This document shows positions 39,598 to 52,359 of a stretch of DNA of 64,000 nt, in pieces. Position numbers and translations under genes: made by a program. The stretch's first letter is position 1. Every line of letters begins with the position of its first letter. Below the pieces are notes generated by a model. The model was not told the DNA's origin and did not search any database. It saw nothing but the letters and a program-made list of their open reading frames with translations. Origin of the DNA: Winslowiella toletana (GTDB lineage Bacteria; Pseudomonadota; Gammaproteobacteria; Enterobacterales; Enterobacteriaceae); assembly GCF_032164335.1 (NCBI RefSeq), contig NZ_CP134152.1, forward strand, positions 4,859,790-4,923,789, in the 5' to 3' direction.

Positions 39598-40017
39598 ATG
39601 GCTATGACTTATCATCTGGATGTGGTCAGCGCAGAGGAAAAAATGTTCTCTGGTCTGGTACAAAAAATCCAGGTGTCAGGTAGCGAAGGTGAACTGGGTA
39701 TTTTCCCGGGACACGCCCCGCTGCTCACCGCCATTAAGCCTGGTATGATTCGTATCGTTAAACAGAACGGCGAAGAAGAGGTGATTTACCTCTCCGGCGG
39801 CGTACTGGAAGTGCAGCCAGGCTCGACTACCGTGCTGGCTGACACGGCGATTCGCGGAACAGATCTCGACGAAGCGCGAGCGCTGGAAGCGAAACGCAAA
39901 GCGGAAGAGCATATGAACAGCTCTCACGGCGATGTCGACTACGCTCAGGCATCGGCTGAACTGGCCAAAGCGATCGCCAAACTGCGCGTTATCGAATTGA
40001 CCAAGAAAGCGATGTAA
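39598..40017 (+). CDS. atpC: ATP synthase F1 subunit epsilon
   Basis: A 139-residue subunit at the foot of the rotor. An N-terminal beta sandwich ([35 protein letters not shown]) is followed by two C-terminal helices that inhibit ATP hydrolysis. CAGGAGG precedes the ATG. It is the last gene of the operon, before a strong terminator. Confidence 0.97.
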   Translation: MAMTYHLDVVSAEEKMFSGLVQKIQVSGSEGELGIFPGHAPLLTAIKPGMIRIVKQNGEEEVIYLSGGVLEVQPGSTTVLADTAIRGTDLDEARALEAKRKAEEHMNSSHGDVDYAQASAELAKAIAKLRVIELTKKAM

Positions 40018-40037
40018 CCCAGGCTTTATGTCTTAAG

Positions 40038-40070
40038 ATGCCAGTCAGTTTTCTGACTGGCATTTTTTTT
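40038..40070 (+). terminator. Rho-independent terminator of the atp operon
   Basis: An 11-bp perfect stem ATGCCAGTCAG/CTGACTGGCAT with a TTTT loop, followed by seven more Ts. A textbook intrinsic terminator 20 bp after atpC. Confidence 0.95.
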
Positions 40071-40195
40071 ATCTGCTTCCGGCGACTTAGCGGGTTACTT
40101 TCAGTTAGCCAGCTAATTTCGTTGCGAGAAAAATGTAGTAATCTAATCCCTAAACCGCTTTACTTTCGTCTATCAAAAGAATGCTCAGGATGTGT

Positions 40196-41566
40196 ATGTC
40201 AAACAGTGCGATGAGCGTGGTTATTCTTGCTGCTGGCAAGGGAACACGCATGTATTCAGATCTTCCTAAAGTCCTGCATACGCTGGCAGGGAAACCGATG
40301 GTTCAACACGTCATTGATGCTGCAAAACATCTTGGCGCACGCAACGTAAACCTGGTTTATGGCCATGGTGGCGATCTGCTTAAATCCACGCTGTCAGATG
40401 ATGCACTGACCTGGGTACTTCAGGCTGAACAGCTGGGCACCGGCCATGCGATGCAGCAGGCAGCGCCGCACTTTGCTGATGATGAAGATATTCTGATGCT
40501 GTATGGCGATGTACCACTAATCTCGGTTGAAACGCTGGAGCGTTTGCGCAGTGCCAAACCGCAGGGCGGCATTGGTTTACTGACGGTAAAACTGGATAAC
40601 CCAACCGGCTATGGTCGCATTATGCGTACCAATGGCGCGGTAGTGGGGATTGTCGAGCAGAAGGATGCCACCGCTGAGCAGCTGGCGATCAACGAAATCA
40701 ACACCGGCATTCTGATTGCCAACGGTGGTGATATGAAACGCTGGTTAGGCAAGCTGACTAACAACAATGCGCAGGGTGAGTACTACATCACCGATATTAT
40801 CGCCCTCGCCCATCAGGAAGGCCGTAAGATTGAAGCGGTACATCCGGCGCGTATCAGCGAAACCGAAGGCGTGAATAATCGTCTGCAGCTCTCTACTCTT
40901 GAGCGGGTGTATCAGGCCGAACAGGCAGAAAAATTGCTGCTGGCCGGCGTTATGTTGCTGGATCCGGCGCGCTTTGATTTACGCGGTAATCTGCAACACG
41001 GTCGTGATGTGATCGTTGATACCAATGTGATCATTGAAGGTCAGGTGCAGCTGGGTAATCGCGTCAAAATCGGTGCGGGCTGCATCATTAAAAACAGCGT
41101 GATTGGTGATGATTGTGAAATCAGTCCCTACAGCGTTGTGGAAGATGCCGAACTGGCTGCTGCCTGCACCATCGGGCCATTTGCCCGTTTGCGTCCGGGT
41201 AGTGAACTGGCAGAAGGTGCTCACGTCGGTAATTTCGTTGAGATGAAAAAAGCGCGGCTGGGCAAAGGCTCAAAAGCCGGCCATCTGAGCTATCTTGGCG
41301 ACGCTGATATTGGTGCCGGCGTTAATATCGGTGCCGGAACTATTACCTGTAACTACGACGGTGCGAATAAGTTTAAAACCGTGATTGGCGATAACGTATT
41401 TGTTGGCTCTGATACCCAACTGGTGGCACCGGTAACGGTGGCCAGTGGCGCAACTATCGCGGCAGGTACGACGGTAATGAAAGACATTACCGCCGCCGAA
41501 CTGGTTTATAACCGCAAAGAACAGAATCATAAAGCCGGCTGGCAACGCCCGGTTAAGAAAAAATAG
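40196..41566 (+). CDS. glmU: Bifunctional UDP-GlcNAc pyrophosphorylase / glucosamine-1-phosphate acetyltransferase
   Basis: A 456-residue cytosolic enzyme making UDP-GlcNAc for peptidoglycan and LPS. The N-terminal nucleotidyltransferase has [15 protein letters not shown] (about 11-25); the C-terminal half from about 230 is a left-handed beta helix of hexapeptide repeats with the acetyltransferase site ([30 protein letters not shown]). ATG 40196 has CAGGA 5 nt upstream and gives the E. coli length; upstream ATGs at 40181 and 40190 are rejected. Confidence 0.97.
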   Translation: MSNSAMSVVILAAGKGTRMYSDLPKVLHTLAGKPMVQHVIDAAKHLGARNVNLVYGHGGDLLKSTLSDDALTWVLQAEQLGTGHAMQQAAPHFADDEDILMLYGDVPLISVETLERLRSAKPQGGIGLLTVKLDNPTGYGRIMRTNGAVVGIVEQKDATAEQLAINEINTGILIANGGDMKRWLGKLTNNNAQGEYYITDIIALAHQEGRKIEAVHPARISETEGVNNRLQLSTLERVYQAEQAEKLLLAGVMLLDPARFDLRGNLQHGRDVIVDTNVIIEGQVQLGNRVKIGAGCIIKNSVIGDDCEISPYSVVEDAELAAACTIGPFARLRPGSELAEGAHVGNFVEMKKARLGKGSKAGHLSYLGDADIGAGVNIGAGTITCNYDGANKFKTVIGDNVFVGSDTQLVAPVTVASGATIAAGTTVMKDITAAELVYNRKEQNHKAGWQRPVKKK

Positions 41567-41750
41567 CGTCATATTTATCGGGGCGGTGCTGTCACCGTCC
41601 GTAACACCGCAGTACCAAAATATAAAACTCCCCACTCTACAAGGCTCGGGGAATCCGCAGGTTCGATGCGCAAGCACGTAAATCTGCGGAAAATCAGGTC
41701 ACAAGACAACGCAGATGGCGCTGAAACGCCATCCAGTCAGGAAATTAACT

Positions 41751-43580
41751 ATGTGTGGAATTGTTGGCGCAGTAGCGCAACGTGATATCGCAGAAATTCT
41801 TCTCGAAGGTCTGCGTCGCCTGGAATACCGTGGATATGACTCTGCGGGCCTGGCAGTCGTCGATCAGCATGGCCATGTAACGCGTTTGCGTCGCCTGGGT
41901 AAAGTACAAAAGCTGGCCGAGGCCGCTGAGGAAACGCAGCTGGTGGGCGGTACGGGTATCGCTCATACCCGTTGGGCAACGCACGGTGAACCTTCCGAGG
42001 CCAATGCGCACCCGCATATTTCAGAACATATCATCATTGTTCACAACGGCATTATTGAGAACCATGAGCCACTGCGCGCTTTATTGATTGAGCGTGGCTA
42101 CCGCTTTGCGTCAGAAACCGACACCGAAGTGGTGGCGCATCTGGTGCACTGGGAGCAAAAACAGGGTGGCACACTGCGTGATGTGGTGCTGCGAGTGATT
42201 CCACAGCTGCGTGGCGCTTATGGCATGGTCATCATGGACAGCCGCGATCCGTCGCTGGTGATTGCCGCTCGCTCCGGAAGTCCACTGGTTATTGGCCGTG
42301 GCGTCGGTGAAAACTTTATTGCTTCTGACCAGCTGGCACTGCTGCCGGTCACTCGTCGCTTTATCTACCTCGAAGAAGGTGATATTGCCGAAGTGACGCG
42401 CCGTGATGTGACGATTGTCGATCGCAACGGTGAAACCGTGCAGCGTCAGGAAATTGAATCCAAAGTGCAGTATGACGCCGGTGATAAAGGCATCTACCGT
42501 CACTATATGCAGAAAGAGATTTATGAACAGCCAATGGCGATCAAAAACACCTTAGCCGGTCGTTTCAGCCATGGCGAAGTTGATCTCTCCGAACTGGGTG
42601 ACAATGCCAATACGCTGTTAAGCCAGGTTGAGCACATCCAGATCGTGGCCTGCGGCACCTCGTATAACTCCGGAATGGTGTCACGTTACTGGTTCGAAGC
42701 GCTGGCTAACGTGCCCTGTGATGTGGAAATTGCCTCAGAATTCCGCTACCGCAAATCAGCAGTACGTAAAAACAGCCTGCTGATTACGCTGTCGCAATCG
42801 GGTGAAACCGCTGACACGCTGGCGGCACTGCGTCTGTCAAAAGAGTTGGGTTACCTCGGTTCACTGGCCATCTGTAACGTCGCTGGCTCTTCGCTGGTGC
42901 GTGAGTCTGACCTCGCATTGATGACCAAAGCCGGTACCGAAATTGGCGTCGCTTCTACCAAGGCTTTTACCACTCAGCTGACGGTATTACTGATGCTGGT
43001 GGCGAAGTTAGGTCGTCTGAAAGGTGTCGATGCGCAGATTGAACACGATATCGTGCATGGTTTGCAGGCATTGCCAAGCCGCATCGAGCAGATGCTGTCT
43101 CAGGATAAGCTGATCGAATCGCTGGCTGAAGATTTCTCCGATAAGCATCACGCACTGTTCCTTGGCCGTGGCGACCAGTATCCGATCGCGATGGAGGGCG
43201 CGCTGAAGCTGAAAGAGATCTCCTATATTCATGCTGAAGCCTATGCGGCGGGTGAACTGAAGCACGGTCCGCTGGCATTGATCGATGCGGATATGCCGGT
43301 CATCGTGGTGGCACCTAATAACGAGCTGCTGGAAAAACTGAAGTCAAACATTGAAGAAGTGCGTGCGCGTGGTGGTTTACTCTACGTGTTTGCCGACCAG
43401 GATGCCGGTTTCAGCGACAGCGAAGGGATGAGGATTATTCCTCTGCCACATGTAGAAGATGTGATTGCCCCGATCTTCTACACCGTACCGTTGCAGCTGT
43501 TGTCTTATCATGTCGCGTTGATTAAAGGGACTGACGTCGATCAGCCACGTAATCTGGCGAAATCGGTTACCGTCGAGTAA
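41751..43580 (+). CDS. glmS: Glutamine-fructose-6-phosphate aminotransferase
   Basis: A 609-residue enzyme making glucosamine 6-phosphate, the length of E. coli GlmS. The catalytic Cys follows the initiator Met ([12 protein letters not shown]), and two SIS domains follow from about residue 285 ([19 protein letters not shown]). ATG 41751 is fixed by the required N-terminal Cys; the upstream ATG at 41715 is rejected. It is 184 bp after glmU; in E. coli that leader is cut by RNase E and activated by the sRNA GlmZ, which I cannot verify here. Confidence 0.97.
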   Translation: MCGIVGAVAQRDIAEILLEGLRRLEYRGYDSAGLAVVDQHGHVTRLRRLGKVQKLAEAAEETQLVGGTGIAHTRWATHGEPSEANAHPHISEHIIIVHNGIIENHEPLRALLIERGYRFASETDTEVVAHLVHWEQKQGGTLRDVVLRVIPQLRGAYGMVIMDSRDPSLVIAARSGSPLVIGRGVGENFIASDQLALLPVTRRFIYLEEGDIAEVTRRDVTIVDRNGETVQRQEIESKVQYDAGDKGIYRHYMQKEIYEQPMAIKNTLAGRFSHGEVDLSELGDNANTLLSQVEHIQIVACGTSYNSGMVSRYWFEALANVPCDVEIASEFRYRKSAVRKNSLLITLSQSGETADTLAALRLSKELGYLGSLAICNVAGSSLVRESDLALMTKAGTEIGVASTKAFTTQLTVLLMLVAKLGRLKGVDAQIEHDIVHGLQALPSRIEQMLSQDKLIESLAEDFSDKHHALFLGRGDQYPIAMEGALKLKEISYIHAEAYAAGELKHGPLALIDADMPVIVVAPNNELLEKLKSNIEEVRARGGLLYVFADQDAGFSDSEGMRIIPLPHVEDVIAPIFYTVPLQLLSYHVALIKGTDVDQPRNLAKSVTVE

Positions 43581-43596
43581 CTGAAGCAGCAGACAA

Positions 43597-43626
43597 AAAA
43601 ACGCCGGTCACAGACCGGCGTTTTTT
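43597..43626. terminator. Bidirectional terminator between glmS and the LPMO gene
   Basis: A 9-bp stem ACGCCGGTC/GACCGGCGT with an ACA loop, with As on the left and Ts on the right. It gives a U-run on both strands and suits the convergent neighbours. Confidence 0.9.
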
Positions 43627-43655
43627 ATTGGCTGGCGACAGTAACTGAACAAGGA

Positions 43656-45194
43656 TCAGTCAACCGGAAGCCATAAAGAGTGCACCTCAGCCGGGCTCCA
43701 GTGAGCCATTGAAGGGTGGGCCTGGCGGCAGCGATATTTTTTACCTTCGTAGATCACGGTATCGTCGGCTTTATAATCTATGCCGGTTTCCCATTCCTTA
43801 ACTGAAGGGTCCGGGTGATTCTCTTTATCTTTTACCGTTACGGTTACGCGGTTTGAATGGGTTACACCATTTTTAGATGTCACCGTCAGTTCATAAATCG
43901 CAGTACCTTTGGTGTTCTCAGGAATCAGGGCGTGAACGACGGGTTTATTCAGCGTCGATACCCACTGACTCCCTTCCTGCTCCTGCAACCAGAACGTCCC
44001 CTGACCCCCGACAACTTTCCAGCTGTAACTTTCAGCATTCTGACTGTTGGAGCCATCCATAATATAGGCCGCTGCAGCACCAGATGGGCTTACCACCTCA
44101 AAGTTGGCTGGCACGATAGCGATCGGGGCGTTCACCGGCGCTTCTACCGACAGTACTGCCGAGTTGCTCTTATGATTGAGGAAGATGCTGTTACCGCGCA
44201 GTTGCTGCTCGTTAAATACAATATTACCCGACTGACTCTGCTGACCAACCAGCACCAGATTAGAGTGATTGCGGTTAATATCCGTCGCCAGCTCGCTAAT
44301 CCATTTATCACCCAAATTGTCAGCGGTAATTGTTTTACGGATTTGAACCAGCTCGATACCACGCGCGCCGCCAATCACACGGAATATCACCGTGCTGCCG
44401 ATCACTGGAGTCTGATGATCGGCAAAATTGGCGTATTTATACCAGTCTGTGGGTGCCGGATCTTCAATGGGGTCCGGATCGGGTACCGGTACGGGAGGGA
44501 TAATATCGCTGCCGCGCGCGGTGATATTGACGTCGCTACAGTTATAGAAACCTTCGGTTTCAAAAGTCCCTTGCTGTCCGATACGTTGCCAGCGGCTAAA
44601 AATTACCGCCCGACCGGTACGACCTTCAGGGATGACGACATTGAAGTCCTCATAGGCTCTGAGGTTAACCAGTTTACCGGCCGCAATTGGCGACGGATTA
44701 TGGGAATTATCAATTTTACCAATTAGTTGCAGATCGCCCCAGCTAATCGCTTTTTTTGTCGGGTCGAAGCCTTCTTTAGTAATCCAGAATTCAGTAAATG
44801 AATAATCGTGTGGTGCGGTAAAACCATAACGCATTTTTACTTTGCCCATGGCATCGGGCTTAACTAATGACACTTTCCATTTGTCACTGGCCATATTAAA
44901 GCCGGTGCCTTTATGTTTGCCACTACAAATTAAATTGCCGGGAATATTTGCCATCGCATCTTCTGCATCGCGATTACCTTCAAGATTGTCACTGAAGGAT
45001 TGCCAGTCACCAAAAGTACCTCCCCCACTTTTCGCATCGGCTTCAGAGCAAATGCCGCTATTCTGTGTGCCTTCCAGTATGCAGGCTGCCTGACGAGAAG
45101 GAGGATCGATTAATGAACCATGGCCAAAAGCCAGAGAAGTGACTGAAAGCCCCGCACCGCCAACCAGGATGGCTAATAATTTTCTGCTAAACAT
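43656..45194 (-). CDS. Secreted AA10 lytic polysaccharide monooxygenase with CBM5/12
   Basis: A 512-residue copper enzyme likely acting on crystalline chitin. After a signal peptide (1-24, ending LAFG) the mature protein starts with His25 (HGSLIDPPSRQ), the first His of the copper brace; the second is in TAPHDYSFTEFWITKEG. The AA10 domain runs to about 215, then a DPDPIEDPAP linker, a beta-rich module of unknown family (about 238-345), a PKD/Ig-like part (MDGSNSQNAESYSWKV), and a C-terminal CBM5/12 (KEWETGIDYKADDTV...HWSP). I chose ATG 45194 as it begins the signal peptide. A tandem paralogue lies upstream at 45555-47207. Confidence 0.9.
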   Translation of the reverse strand: MFSRKLLAILVGGAGLSVTSLAFGHGSLIDPPSRQAACILEGTQNSGICSEADAKSGGGTFGDWQSFSDNLEGNRDAEDAMANIPGNLICSGKHKGTGFNMASDKWKVSLVKPDAMGKVKMRYGFTAPHDYSFTEFWITKEGFDPTKKAISWGDLQLIGKIDNSHNPSPIAAGKLVNLRAYEDFNVVIPEGRTGRAVIFSRWQRIGQQGTFETEGFYNCSDVNITARGSDIIPPVPVPDPDPIEDPAPTDWYKYANFADHQTPVIGSTVIFRVIGGARGIELVQIRKTITADNLGDKWISELATDINRNHSNLVLVGQQSQSGNIVFNEQQLRGNSIFLNHKSNSAVLSVEAPVNAPIAIVPANFEVVSPSGAAAAYIMDGSNSQNAESYSWKVVGGQGTFWLQEQEGSQWVSTLNKPVVHALIPENTKGTAIYELTVTSKNGVTHSNRVTVTVKDKENHPDPSVKEWETGIDYKADDTVIYEGKKYRCRQAHPSMAHWSPAEVHSLWLPVD

Positions 45195-45554
45195 AATATT
45201 AGAATAACCCAAAAGGTATAAAAGATGGCGGCATTATTTATTGAGTCGATATTGAAATAAACGAGAAAAGTCCCGGAGAGTTACAGACTTGACTGTTTTC
45301 GATGATGATATAGACGTGGTTTAAGTTCTGAGTTGATGATTTATATTATAAAATCTGCGTGCTGTCATTGTGTGGGTTATTTTCAATAATAATCAAAAAA
45401 GAGGTCTGATTATAGAGTTTTTCAAAAAATCGCTTACTTATTTTTACGCAGTGTTTAACCTGCTTTCTGATTTGTCTGTATTGTTGGCTCCATTTACAAA
45501 AAAATGCCGATCGCTGATCGGCATTGTTTATTCTGTCATATATAAGAATAAGAC
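45195..45554. other. Gap between the two LPMO genes
   Basis: About 360 AT-rich bp. It holds the terminator of the upstream LPMO gene and must hold the promoter of the downstream one (toward 45194); no convincing -35/-10 pair stands out. A 71-codon frame at 45370-45585 is not supported as a gene. Confidence 0.6.
45494..45525 (-). terminator. Terminator of the upstream LPMO gene
   Basis: A 10-bp perfect stem AATGCCGATC/GATCGGCATT with a GCT loop (45503-45525). On the complement it is followed by TTTTTTTG. It lies 30 bp after the stop of the 45555-47207 gene, so the two LPMO genes are probably separate transcripts. Confidence 0.85.
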
Positions 45555-47207
45555 TTATTTAACGGTCCAGATCTGTGGCGATTGATCCGGCTGGTTGCCA
45601 ACGGTCCACTGTTTAGCGGTATAGCTTTTACCTTTCCAGGTCACGCTATTGCCGCTGACATAGGTCATTGATGCACTCCATTCAACAGTCTGGCCAGGAT
45701 CAGCCAGTTTCCAGGCATCGCCGTTACCCGGCTGAGACTGAGTCCAGTAACCCGCAATATACTTAACCCCATTCCGGGTAACTTTATCGCCAGCGACATA
45801 GGTTTTGCCCTGTTGCCACTGAGGATAATCATCAGAGCCGCCATCGTCCTGATTCTTAACGGTGATGTTAACGCGATTGGAATGAGTTGCACCGCTCTTT
45901 GATTTTACCGTCAGTTCATAAATCGCCGTGCCACTGCTTTTGGCTGGAATCAGTGCGCGGACCACCGGTTTAGAGCTTTGTGATAGCCATGCACCACCTT
46001 CCTGCTCCTGCAACCGGAAAACATCCTGGCCGTTCACCACTTTCCAGCTGTAAGACTCTGCGTTCAGGCTGTTGGAGCCATCCATCGTGAAGCCTAAAGA
46101 GTAATCAGGGTTGCTGACCACTGTAAAGTTGGCGGGTACGACTGCCGTAGGAGTGTTAGCCGGCGCTGTCACCGACAGCACTGCGGAGTTACCGGTGTTA
46201 TTCAGATAGATGCCGTTACCGCGCGGCTGTTGCAGATTAAAGGTGATATTACCTGACTGGCTCTGTTGGCCAATTAGCACCAAATTAGAATAATCGCGGT
46301 TGATTTCAGCCGCCAGTTCGCTAATCCATTTATCGCCAACATTGTCGGCGGTAATGGCTTTGCGGATCTGAACCAGCTCGCTGCCGCGGGTGCCGCCCAT
46401 AACACGGAACTCAACGGAACTGCCGACGATCGGGGTATGCTTATCGGCAAAATTAGCGTATTTAAACCAGTCTGCGGGGGCCGGATCTTCAATCGGATCG
46501 GGAACCGGTGCCGGAGGGATAATATCGCCACCACGTTCGGTGATCATCACGTCGCTGCAGCCATAAAAGCCTTCATTTCCTGCATCATTACGCTGCCAGC
46601 GGGAGAAAATTACCGCGCGGCCGGTACGGTCGGCAGGAATTTCAAGGTTAAAATCTTCGTATCGGGTATAGGCTGGTGTTTTGCCTGAGGTCGGTGAGGT
46701 GTTTTCAGAGGCGGTAAAGGTACCCAGCAGTTCTACATCATCCCAGCCAATAACCTTTTTCGTAGGGTCTACGCCTTTCCTGGTAATATAAAACTCGGTA
46801 AAGGATTTAACATGGGGTTGGGTATAGCCATAGCGCACTTTCACTTTTCCGGTGGCATCCGGCTTAAGCAACGCCGTTTTCCATTTGTCGCTGGCCATAT
46901 TAAAGCCAGAGCCCCGGGTTGTACCGCTACAAATCCTGTTACCTGGAATGGCTTTTTTTGCTTCAGCAGCGCTGTGGTTGCCGCCAACAAATCCGGTTAA
47001 CTCTTGCCATGTATAAAAAGAGTGTCCGCCATCATTACTATTCTTACTGGCCTCTGCGCAAATTCCGGTGTTTTGTGCACCTTGCTGAATACATGAAACA
47101 TGGCGAGCGGGTGGATCGACCAACGCGCCATGACCAAAGGCCAGTGAGGATACAGAAAGCCCGGAACCGCTAATCAAAATGGCTAATATTTTCTTTCTAC
47201 TCATCAT
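45555..47207 (-). CDS. Secreted AA10 lytic polysaccharide monooxygenase with two CBM5/12 modules
   Basis: About 550 residues. Signal peptide then His (HGALVDPPARH), first copper ligand; the second His is in TQPHVKSFTEFYITRKG. The AA10 domain is followed by a PVPDPIEDPAP linker, the same unknown beta module and PKD/Ig-like part as its neighbour (MDGSNSLNAESYSWKV), then two CBM5/12-like modules in tandem (YPQWQQGKTYVAGDKV and VEWSASMTYVSGNSV). The two proteins share one architecture but different tails. Start is one of two adjacent ATGs, 47207 or 47204 (MSRKKILAIL); the longer frame to 47264 would start upstream of the likely -10. Confidence 0.9.
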   Translation of the reverse strand: MMSRKKILAILISGSGLSVSSLAFGHGALVDPPARHVSCIQQGAQNTGICAEASKNSNDGGHSFYTWQELTGFVGGNHSAAEAKKAIPGNRICSGTTRGSGFNMASDKWKTALLKPDATGKVKVRYGYTQPHVKSFTEFYITRKGVDPTKKVIGWDDVELLGTFTASENTSPTSGKTPAYTRYEDFNLEIPADRTGRAVIFSRWQRNDAGNEGFYGCSDVMITERGGDIIPPAPVPDPIEDPAPADWFKYANFADKHTPIVGSSVEFRVMGGTRGSELVQIRKAITADNVGDKWISELAAEINRDYSNLVLIGQQSQSGNITFNLQQPRGNGIYLNNTGNSAVLSVTAPANTPTAVVPANFTVVSNPDYSLGFTMDGSNSLNAESYSWKVVNGQDVFRLQEQEGGAWLSQSSKPVVRALIPAKSSGTAIYELTVKSKSGATHSNRVNITVKNQDDGGSDDYPQWQQGKTYVAGDKVTRNGVKYIAGYWTQSQPGNGDAWKLADPGQTVEWSASMTYVSGNSVTWKGKSYTAKQWTVGNQPDQSPQIWTVK

Positions 47208-47228
47208 AATTTTTAAGTCATCCATAAC

Positions 47229-47234
47229 ATTATA
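47229..47234 (-). promoter_or_regulatory. Candidate -10 of the upstream LPMO gene
   Basis: The complement reads TATAAT, about 22 bp before the LPMO start codon; the -35 (CATTAA at 17 bp) is poor, which suggests activation by a regulator. The leader would be very short. The rest of the 47235-47530 stretch is AT-rich with no gene. Confidence 0.4.
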
Positions 47235-47531
47235 CAGAAGAGTGGATATTCTTAATGTCATCAATGTCAGAATAAATGGGAAATTTCTTGGGCAGTTACA
47301 GAGTTCTCTTTTTTAAAATCAGGTTTAAGCGCTATTTAAGATTTGTGGTGATGGCTTTTATTATAGCGATGTGATATCTGTCGGTAGGTATATGTTACTT
47401 CCTGATAATTAAAAATAATTATTCAGCATAAAGTGGTTAACATAAATGTCATATTCATTATCTAAACTCGTCTGTTCGGGAATTAATCGTATCAAAGCCT
47501 GATTAAGGTATTGTTTTCGCTTCTGCGCTCT

Positions 47532-47586
47532 CTGTCATAAAACTGTCATAATTCGTACATTTTAGTGTCACCAAACTGTCCTATTT
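47532..47586 (+). promoter_or_regulatory. Tandem Pho boxes (PhoB sites) of pstS
   Basis: Five 11-bp units run in phase: CTGTCATAAAA, CTGTCATAATT, CGTACATTTTA, GTGTCACCAAA, CTGTCCTATTT. The CTGTCA-N5 pattern is the PhoB direct repeat, and the array is nearly the one in front of E. coli pstS. A -10 candidate CATAAT is at 47604-47609; PhoB would replace a -35. Confidence 0.9.
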
Positions 47587-47656
47587 TCCCTCCTGCAGCT
47601 ATACATAATCTTATTAAAACGGCGTTAAGCCTGACTTTTACTCCCCCGGAGGGAAT

Positions 47657-48697
47657 ATGACACTGATGCATAGCACCTTAGCTCGAATTGTCGCAGCAAC
47701 CGTTTCTCTGAGTGCAGCTTCCGCCATGGCAGCAGCAAGCCTGACTGGCGCGGGTGCGACCTTCCCGGCACCGGTGTATGCCAAGTGGGCAGATACCTAT
47801 CAGAAAGAAACCGGTAATAAAATCAACTATCAAGGTATCGGCTCATCGGGTGGTGTAAAACAGATTATTGCTAAAACCGTTGATTTTGGTGCCTCTGATG
47901 CCCCGCTGTCTGACGAAAAATTAAATGCTGATGGCCTGTTCCAGTTTCCGACGGTGATCGGCGGCGTGGTTATGGCTGTTAATATTCCGGGTCTGAAAGC
48001 TGGCGAGCTGGTGCTGGACGGCGCAACTCTTGGTGATATCTATCTCGGTAAAATTAAAAAGTGGAACGATGCCGCCATCGTTAAGCTGAACCCGGATGTC
48101 AAACTGCCTGACACCAATATTGCGGTTGTTCGCCGCGCTGATGGTTCCGGTACCTCATTTGTATTCACCAGCTATCTGGCTAAAGTTAACGAAGAGTGGA
48201 AATCGAAAGTTGGTGCGGGTTCAACCGTAAACTGGCCTACCGGTCTGGGTGGTAAAGGTAACGACGGCATTGCCGCCTTTGTTCAGCGTCTGCCTGGCTC
48301 GATTGGTTATGTTGAGTACGCTTATGCCAAGCAGAACAACCTGGCCTACACCAAACTGATTAGCGCCGACGGTAAGCCAGTCAGCCCGACCGAAGAAAGT
48401 TTCAGCAATGCGGCAAAAGGCGCAGACTGGAGCAAAACTTTCGCTCAGGATCTGACTAACCAGAAAGGTGATGATGCATGGCCAATCTCTTCAACGACCT
48501 TCATTCTGCTGCACAAATCTCAGGCTAAGCCTGCACAGGCAGTTGAAGTGCTGAAGTTCTTTGACTGGGCATACAAAGATGGCGGAAAAGAAGCCAGCGC
48601 GCTGGATTATGCGCCACTGCCAACCGAAGTTACCGATCAGATTCGTGCCGCCTGGAAGACCAACATTAAAGACAGTTCTGGTAAAGCGCTGTACTAA
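47657..48697 (+). CDS. pstS: Phosphate ABC transporter periplasmic binding protein
   Basis: A 346-residue periplasmic protein, the length of E. coli PstS. The signal peptide ends at ASAMA (about 26), and the phosphate-binding loops [22 protein letters not shown] and [10 protein letters not shown] are present. It delivers Pi to PstCAB. GGAGGG precedes the ATG, and the gene is under tandem Pho boxes, so it should be strongly induced by phosphate starvation. Confidence 0.98.
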   Translation: MTLMHSTLARIVAATVSLSAASAMAAASLTGAGATFPAPVYAKWADTYQKETGNKINYQGIGSSGGVKQIIAKTVDFGASDAPLSDEKLNADGLFQFPTVIGGVVMAVNIPGLKAGELVLDGATLGDIYLGKIKKWNDAAIVKLNPDVKLPDTNIAVVRRADGSGTSFVFTSYLAKVNEEWKSKVGAGSTVNWPTGLGGKGNDGIAAFVQRLPGSIGYVEYAYAKQNNLAYTKLISADGKPVSPTEESFSNAAKGADWSKTFAQDLTNQKGDDAWPISSTTFILLHKSQAKPAQAVEVLKFFDWAYKDGGKEASALDYAPLPTEVTDQIRAAWKTNIKDSSGKALY

Positions 48698-48741
48698 CAA
48701 GATGTAACCGGGGCGGATAAATTTATTCCGCTCTTTACTTC

Positions 48742-48761
48742 GGGCGGCAGTGCTGTCGCCC
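48742..48761 (+). repeat. Hairpin between pstS and pstC
   Basis: A 9-bp stem GGGCGGCAG/CTGTCGCCC with a TG loop and one G-U type mismatch. It lies in the 91-bp gap after pstS; a stem here could protect the pstS message and set its excess over pstC. No U-run follows. Confidence 0.5.
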
Positions 48762-48773
48762 CTGAAATTTTAA

Positions 48774-50635
<1,862 letters not shown>

Positions 50636-50667
50636 TTGAACAGCACGGCTTCGGCGGTGCTGAATAA

Positions 50668-51453
<786 letters not shown>

Positions 51454-51469
51454 TTTGACTGGAGACAAC

Positions 51470-52204
51470 ATGGATAACTTAAATCTGAACAAACATATCT
51501 CCGGCCAGTTCAATGCCGAGCTGGAGCATATTCGCACTCAGGTGATGATCATGGGTGGCATGGTTGAGAAACAGCTCACCGATGCCATTACCGCGATGCA
51601 CAACCAGGATGGCGAACTGGCGAAACAGGTGATTGAGGGCGATCACAAGGTCAATATGATGGAAGTGGAGATTGATGAAGCCTGCGTGCGCATCATCGCC
51701 AAACGTCAGCCGACCGCAATAGATTTACGCCTGGTGATGGCCATCATCAAGACCATCTCTGAGCTGGAGCGTATTGGCGACGTAGCGGAAAAAATCAGCC
51801 GCACCGCGCTGGAGAAATTCGGCCAGCAGCATATGCCGCTGCTGGTGAGCCTGGAGTCACTGGGTCATCATACCGTGCAAATGCTGCATGACGTGCTGGA
51901 TGCCTTCGCTCGTATGGATCTGAACGCGGCTATTCAGATCTATCGCGAAGATAAGAAGGTCGATCAGGAGTACGAAGGCATCGTACGCCAGCTGATGACC
52001 TATATGATGGAAGATCCCCGCACGATTCCAAGCGTACTGACGGCGTTGTTCTGCGCCCGCGCCATCGAGCGTATTGGCGACCGCTGCCAGAATATTTGCG
52101 AAATTATCTTCTATTTCGTTAAAGGTCAGGACTTCCGTCATGTTGGCGGCGATCGGCTTGATCAGCTGCTGGCTGGCGAAGACGGCGGCAGTAACCCTGC
52201 ATAA
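51470..52204 (+). CDS. phoU: Phosphate signalling regulator PhoU
   Basis: A 244-residue protein made of two similar three-helix bundles. The metal-binding motifs appear twice ([14 protein letters not shown] and [16 protein letters not shown], ExxxD type). PhoU links Pst transport to PhoR and keeps the Pho regulon off when Pi is high. ATG 51470 follows TGGAGACAAC, 16 bp after pstB. Confidence 0.97.
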   Translation: MDNLNLNKHISGQFNAELEHIRTQVMIMGGMVEKQLTDAITAMHNQDGELAKQVIEGDHKVNMMEVEIDEACVRIIAKRQPTAIDLRLVMAIIKTISELERIGDVAEKISRTALEKFGQQHMPLLVSLESLGHHTVQMLHDVLDAFARMDLNAAIQIYREDKKVDQEYEGIVRQLMTYMMEDPRTIPSVLTALFCARAIERIGDRCQNICEIIFYFVKGQDFRHVGGDRLDQLLAGEDGGSNPA

Positions 52205-52265
52205 TTGGCCCTACCGGTCCGGGCGGCTTCTCGCCGCCCGTGCTGATAATTTGCATCCTGCCTGT

Positions 52266-52306
52266 TGAAACACCGCGGCCGAAAACGGCTCTTCCCCGGT
52301 GTTTCA
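52266..52306 (+). terminator. Hairpin after the pst-phoU operon
   Basis: Perfect outer 10-bp stem TGAAACACCG/CGGTGTTTCA with a short inner GCCG/CGGC stem. A second GGGCGG/CCGCCC hairpin is at about 52222-52240. Neither has a long U-run, but together they likely end the operon. Confidence 0.55.
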
Positions 52307-52359
52307 GATTCTTTCGTGCGATATACTCGCCGCATAATTTCCCTTTCTGGTTGTGAAAG

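Noticed and set aside
43857..44726. 289-codon frame antisense to an LPMO gene
   Set aside because: Fully inside the LPMO coding sequence; composition is rich in His, Arg and Asn, as in a shadow frame.
45370..45585. 71-codon frame between the two LPMO genes
   Set aside because: It runs through the terminator and into the neighbouring gene end; no coding signal.
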